Source: Gemmobacter lutimaris (GTDB taxonomy: Bacteria; Pseudomonadota; Alphaproteobacteria; Rhodobacterales; Rhodobacteraceae). Taken from it: a stretch of DNA of 64,000 nt. Positions within the stretch are counted from its first letter, which is position 1. Every line of letters begins with the position of its first letter. The notes below the pieces were generated by a model. The model was not told the origin of the DNA and searched no databases. It saw nothing but the letters and a program-made list of their open reading frames with translations. The DNA lies in assembly GCF_003570715.1 (NCBI RefSeq), contig NZ_QXXQ01000012.1, positions 62,001-126,000 on the forward strand, in the 5' to 3' direction. Below are positions 61,406 through 64,000 of the stretch, piece after piece. The translations under genes and the position numbers were made by a program.

Positions 61406-62725
61406 TCAGGCGCGGAGATCAGGAACAATGGGGCGGCGCACGGCCGACCAGGCAGGAAGCAGGGCAAGAAGCAGCGTGAGGCTTACGAAACCCGCGATGA
61501 GGTGCAATTCCGGCCAGCCGAGCGTAGCCGAAACAAGGACATCGGTGCGCGCGGTGACCATCCGCGACAGCACGGAGGCGGCGGCAAGTCCGACGACCAG
61601 CCCGGCCAGCGCACCGACGAGGATCAGCGCGGCCGAATAGCCCCAGACAACCGCGAAGACATAACGCAACGGCGCCCCCAGCGCGCGCAGTAGCGCAAGG
61701 CCGCGTGCGAAGATGCGGGTGAGGATCATCAGCCCTGCCAGCACCGCGACAGTGACAAGCACCTGCGTCACCACCGCAAGAAGCGACATCGCCGCGCGCA
61801 CGTCGCCCATGATCACATGCAGTTGCGCCAGCACCGTGCCGGGGAAGAAGGCCATCAGGTCGGGACGGGTGAAGCGGGACTTCAGGCCGTAGTGGGCCCA
61901 AAGCTCGTCCGAGCGGACGAGGACCGCAGGGGTTCCCGGAAAATAGTCCGGGTCGAAGGGGGGGCCGATGCGCCCCGCATTCTCGGGGGCATGGCCATCG
62001 GCAAGGCCATGAACGGCCCAGACACCTTCGACCGGGACGAGGATTGCACGATCCCAAGGACTGCCGGTTGGGGCCATCCTTCCGGTAACGGTATAGGCAA
62101 AATCGGCATGCGACTCGTCTTCCGCCGTCGGCCCGTGGCCATGCTCGGGTGTGAGCGCCTCGCCGAGCGCGACCGGCGCATAGGCCCCCGCCACAGCCTC
62201 TTCTGCGGTCTCGAACAGCCGCCCCTCGGCGAGACCGCCGGACAGGTGGGCCACGAAATCCGCCGTGGTGCCCACGACCGGCGCCCCGTCGTGGCTGTCG
62301 CCGAAGGCGATTGGTGCGGCCAGAGAAACGCGTTCGGTGGCGGCGATCTCGGCATATTGCGCGCCAGAGACGAGGGGCACGTCAGAAGGTTGCAGATAGA
62401 CCGCGGCGAGCATCAGCGTGATCTCGCTGCCCGGCGCCGCGACGACAAGGTCGAACTTCTCGGCCGCCAGCGCGCTGCCCTGCCGGAGCCCGCGTTCCTG
62501 CGCGGTGAGGCCCACACCGATACCGACCGAGATGGCGATCAGCGCGACGAAAACGACATTCGCGGCGGAAAACCGGCCAAGCATCGCGCGGACCAGCGGC
62601 CAGGGTGACAGGCCGCGCAGCACCACGATCCCGGCCACCAGACCCGGCGCCAGAAGCGCCAGCGCCAGAAGGGCGTCCTGCAGGGTGGTCGGTAGTCCGG
62701 CCCATAACCAGAAGACATCAGGCAT
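61406..62725 (-). CDS. ABC transporter permease with His-rich external loop
   Basis: 439-residue FtsX/MacB-type permease: N-terminal membrane helices (WAGLPTTLQDALLALALLAP, then SAANVVFVALIAISVGIGVG), an extracytoplasmic domain of about 220 residues, then three C-terminal helices (LVTVAVLAGLMILTRIFARG and others). The external domain carries LTPEHGHGPTAEDESHADFA and HGLADGHAPE, a cluster of His and acidic residues suggesting metal handling. The start overlaps the ATPase stop by 8 bases. The operon layout recalls zinc-regulated ABC systems in Pseudomonas and Vibrio, but this is inference. Confidence 0.84.
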   Translation of the reverse strand: MPDVFWLWAGLPTTLQDALLALALLAPGLVAGIVVLRGLSPWPLVRAMLGRFSAANVVFVALIAISVGIGVGLTAQERGLRQGSALAAEKFDLVVAAPGSEITLMLAAVYLQPSDVPLVSGAQYAEIAATERVSLAAPIAFGDSHDGAPVVGTTADFVAHLSGGLAEGRLFETAEEAVAGAYAPVALGEALTPEHGHGPTAEDESHADFAYTVTGRMAPTGSPWDRAILVPVEGVWAVHGLADGHAPENAGRIGPPFDPDYFPGTPAVLVRSDELWAHYGLKSRFTRPDLMAFFPGTVLAQLHVIMGDVRAAMSLLAVVTQVLVTVAVLAGLMILTRIFARGLALLRALGAPLRYVFAVVWGYSAALILVGALAGLVVGLAAASVLSRMVTARTDVLVSATLGWPELHLIAGFVSLTLLLALLPAWSAVRRPIVPDLRA

Positions 62726-63425
62726 GGTGACCCTCGCGCAGGTGTCCGTCTACGATCTCCACCGACTGGTCCAGCCGTTCGGTTAGCGCCGGGTCATGGC
62801 TTACCACGACAAGCGTCCGCCCATCTTCGCGCGAGAGGGCCACCAGATCATCTATCAGCCGGTCGGCCGCCGCGCGATCCAGGCTCGCCGTAGGTTCGTC
62901 GGCAAGGATCACGGCCGGGTCATGCGCAAGAGCGCGCGCTATCGCGATCCGTTGCCGCTCACCATCGGAAAAGCTCGCGGCGAGCCGCCCCGATGTTCCA
63001 CCAAGCCCCAGCCGGTCCAGCGCAGACCGCGCGCGCTGACGAATCGCCGCCCGCTGGGACGCAGGCGCAAAGCCCGCGGCAAGCGCCGCGTTCGCCTCGG
63101 CCCCGAGTTCTTCGAACAGAAGGAAATCCTGAAACACGAGGCCGACGCGGGCGCGGCGGAACGCGGCACGGGCAGGGTCGGTCAGCGAGAGCAGGTCGGT
63201 CTCACCCCAGCGCACCGCGCCTTCGACGTCCGTCAGAAGGCCCGCCAGCGCGTGGAGAAGCGTGGACTTGCCCGCGCCAGACGGGCCGCGAACAGCAAGC
63301 GACCGACCCGCTGGCAGATCGAGGCCGGGCAGCGACAAAAGCAGGCGTCCGCCCGGCGCGGCGACCCGAAGGTCTGTCACGCTGAGCGCCAGCCCAGGAC
63401 ATTCAGACGCGGCTGTAGCTGGCAT
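62718..63425 (-). CDS. ABC transporter ATP-binding protein
   Basis: 235-residue ATPase for the adjacent permease. Walker A GPSGAGKST, signature FSDGERQRIAIARAL (SDGE in place of SGGE), Walker B VILADEPTASLD and switch His in VVSHDPAL. The N-terminus PGLALSVTDLRVAAPGGRLL fits LolD/MacB types. I use ATG 63425, overlapping the previous gene's stop region by 23 bases; longer frames run through that gene. Overlaps the permease by 8 bases. Confidence 0.88.
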   Translation of the reverse strand: MPATAASECPGLALSVTDLRVAAPGGRLLLSLPGLDLPAGRSLAVRGPSGAGKSTLLHALAGLLTDVEGAVRWGETDLLSLTDPARAAFRRARVGLVFQDFLLFEELGAEANAALAAGFAPASQRAAIRQRARSALDRLGLGGTSGRLAASFSDGERQRIAIARALAHDPAVILADEPTASLDRAAADRLIDDLVALSREDGRTLVVVSHDPALTERLDQSVEIVDGHLREGHHA

Positions 63426-63825
63426 CGGTGATCCGAACCTTGCTGTAGAAACCGAATTCCGGATCAACGTAATCGCCGAGTTCCAGCACCCCTTCGACGA
63501 CGATGGGCACGTTGAAGGGCGCCACCTCGATCACCCGCTTGGCGTAGATTGCCAGAAGGTCATCGGGCCAGGGCGTGCCGGGTTCGCAGAACGGGCAGAC
63601 AGCCATGGGCTTCTTGGTCAGCACGAAGAACACCGACTCGGCCTTGAGAGGCGGCGCCATGAAACCTGACACGGCAATACGCTGACCTTCGTTCGCCAGG
63701 GCGAGATTGGAAAAGCCCAGATCCTTGTTGTAAAGGTCGCGCATCCTGACCGGCGCATCGGCACGGGCAAGACACGGCAGCAGCGCGAAGAGGGGAAGAA
63801 GGCCAAGGGCCTGACGTCGATTCAT
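63403..63825 (-). CDS. Small exported protein with CPFC motif, DUF3299-like
   Basis: 140-residue protein, ATG 63825 with AGGAGG upstream. A signal peptide (MNRRQALGLLPLFALLPCLA, cut after ARA) is followed by RIAVSGFMAPPLKAESVFFV, a CPFCEPGTPWP motif and GVLELGDYVDPEFGFYSKVR. The outline (strand, then Gly-Phe-Met/Val-x-Pro-Leu, then Cys-Pro segment) resembles DUF3299 proteins that accompany zinc-responsive ABC transporters in pseudomonads, but the match is remote and from memory. The CPFC cysteines could bind metal. First complete gene of the minus-strand operon in the window. Confidence 0.6.
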   Translation of the reverse strand: MNRRQALGLLPLFALLPCLARADAPVRMRDLYNKDLGFSNLALANEGQRIAVSGFMAPPLKAESVFFVLTKKPMAVCPFCEPGTPWPDDLLAIYAKRVIEVAPFNVPIVVEGVLELGDYVDPEFGFYSKVRITDASYSRV

Positions 63826-63923
63826 CGGGAACCTCCTGCGGGCAGTCTGGCAGCTTTCGATGGCGGCCATGTGACGCAAAGGCCCCGCATCGCCTCGGGG
63901 CCTCGCGTCGCTTTATCGTGCAA

Positions 63924-64000
63924 TCACTCGGCGGTGACAGCGTGACGCATGACGTGGAAGATCACGTTCTGCTCGATGGTGCCGCCGAAGAGATGCGCCC
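63924..64000 (-). CDS. C-terminus of a gene cut by the right window edge
   Basis: The minus-strand frame open at base 64000 ends at TGA (63926-63924) and reads AHLFGGTIEQNVIFHVMRHA then VTAE. It has the tone of a protein end and lies upstream of the CPFC gene with a 98-base gap, so it is likely the preceding member of the ABC operon or an independent gene. Family not recognisable from 25 residues. Confidence 0.5.
   Translation of the reverse strand, partial: AHLFGGTIEQNVIFHVMRHAVTAE

Noticed and set aside
61406-62725. Lipoprotein-release (LolC/E) identity for the permease
   Set aside because: Only the general FtsX fold is shared. The His-rich loop and the neighbours point elsewhere, and lolCDE genes normally appear together with a partner permease.
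1-64000. tRNA, rRNA and CRISPR loci
   Set aside because: I saw none when scanning intergenic gaps on both strands, though tRNA detection by eye is not exhaustive.

Overview
The window is a compact, high-GC chromosomal segment from an alphaproteobacterium, most likely order Rhodobacterales (Rhodobacter/Paracoccus/Gemmobacter-like). The evidence is the gene content and order: an hflK-hflC-DUF2065-Do protease run, a second-type heat-shock sigma factor resembling RpoHII, a TauE/SafE exporter coupled to a TIGR02186 protein, glnD next to murJ, and intergenic palindromes of a kind common in rhodobacters. I saw no rRNA, tRNA, CRISPR array or intact insertion sequence. The one mobile-element trace is a decayed IS3-type transposase start near 61.1 kb.

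Layout. 1-5.8 kb (minus strand): membrane quality control (Do/DegP-type protease cut by the left edge, DUF2065, HflC, HflK), then glutathione reductase overlapping ribose-5-phosphate isomerase. 5.9-8.2 kb: a large RTX calcium-binding repeat protein. 8.4-16.7 kb: DUF3108 periplasmic protein, MeaB GTPase, EamA transporter, L-serine dehydratase (start coupled to a 13-codon leader), tRNA 2-selenouridine synthase, an ArgE-type deacetylase, an unknown exported protein and an SDR oxidoreductase. 16.8-22.7 kb: an FtsX-type ABC permease and ATPase divergent from the TesA esterase (as in the E. coli ybbP/ybbA/tesA block), then RpoH, and CobU plus a histidine phosphatase for cobalamin assembly. 22.8-35 kb: GST with an extra cysteine domain, ComM, GshB, YraN, RsmI, an LppC/LpoA-type lipoprotein, GlnD, MurJ, a rhomboid fold without its catalytic residues, and TrpS. 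35-43.5 kb: universal stress protein, M50 metalloprotease overlapping a branched-chain aminotransferase, AraC regulator divergent from an EamA transporter, VOC protein, an unknown membrane protein, DUF2867, a 52-residue small protein, NifU-like Fe-S scaffold, TsaB and RimI.

43.5-48.3 kb is a complete BMP-type ABC importer operon (binding protein, double ATPase, two permeases), probably for nucleosides. It is followed by TauE/TIGR02186, a MATE exporter, two overlapping PaaI-type thioesterases, and two tandem MerR regulators with a dense cluster of ACGTCA/TGACGT half-sites before an acyl-CoA dehydrogenase. A small ribbon-helix-helix-like protein and a second RTX protein follow.

57.9-60.7 kb is the most distinctive part: a membrane histidine kinase divergent from an acyl-homoserine-lactone synthase with an unusually long N-terminus, followed by a single-domain response regulator, with no LuxR receptor in the window. 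A decayed stretch with transposase remains follows. The right end is a minus-strand ABC operon (permease with a His-rich external loop, ATPase, small exported CxxC protein and a gene cut by the edge) that may handle metal.

Coordinates rest on reading frames, visible ribosome-binding sites and overlaps. Functional names rest on recognised motifs and family memory, not on database searches.
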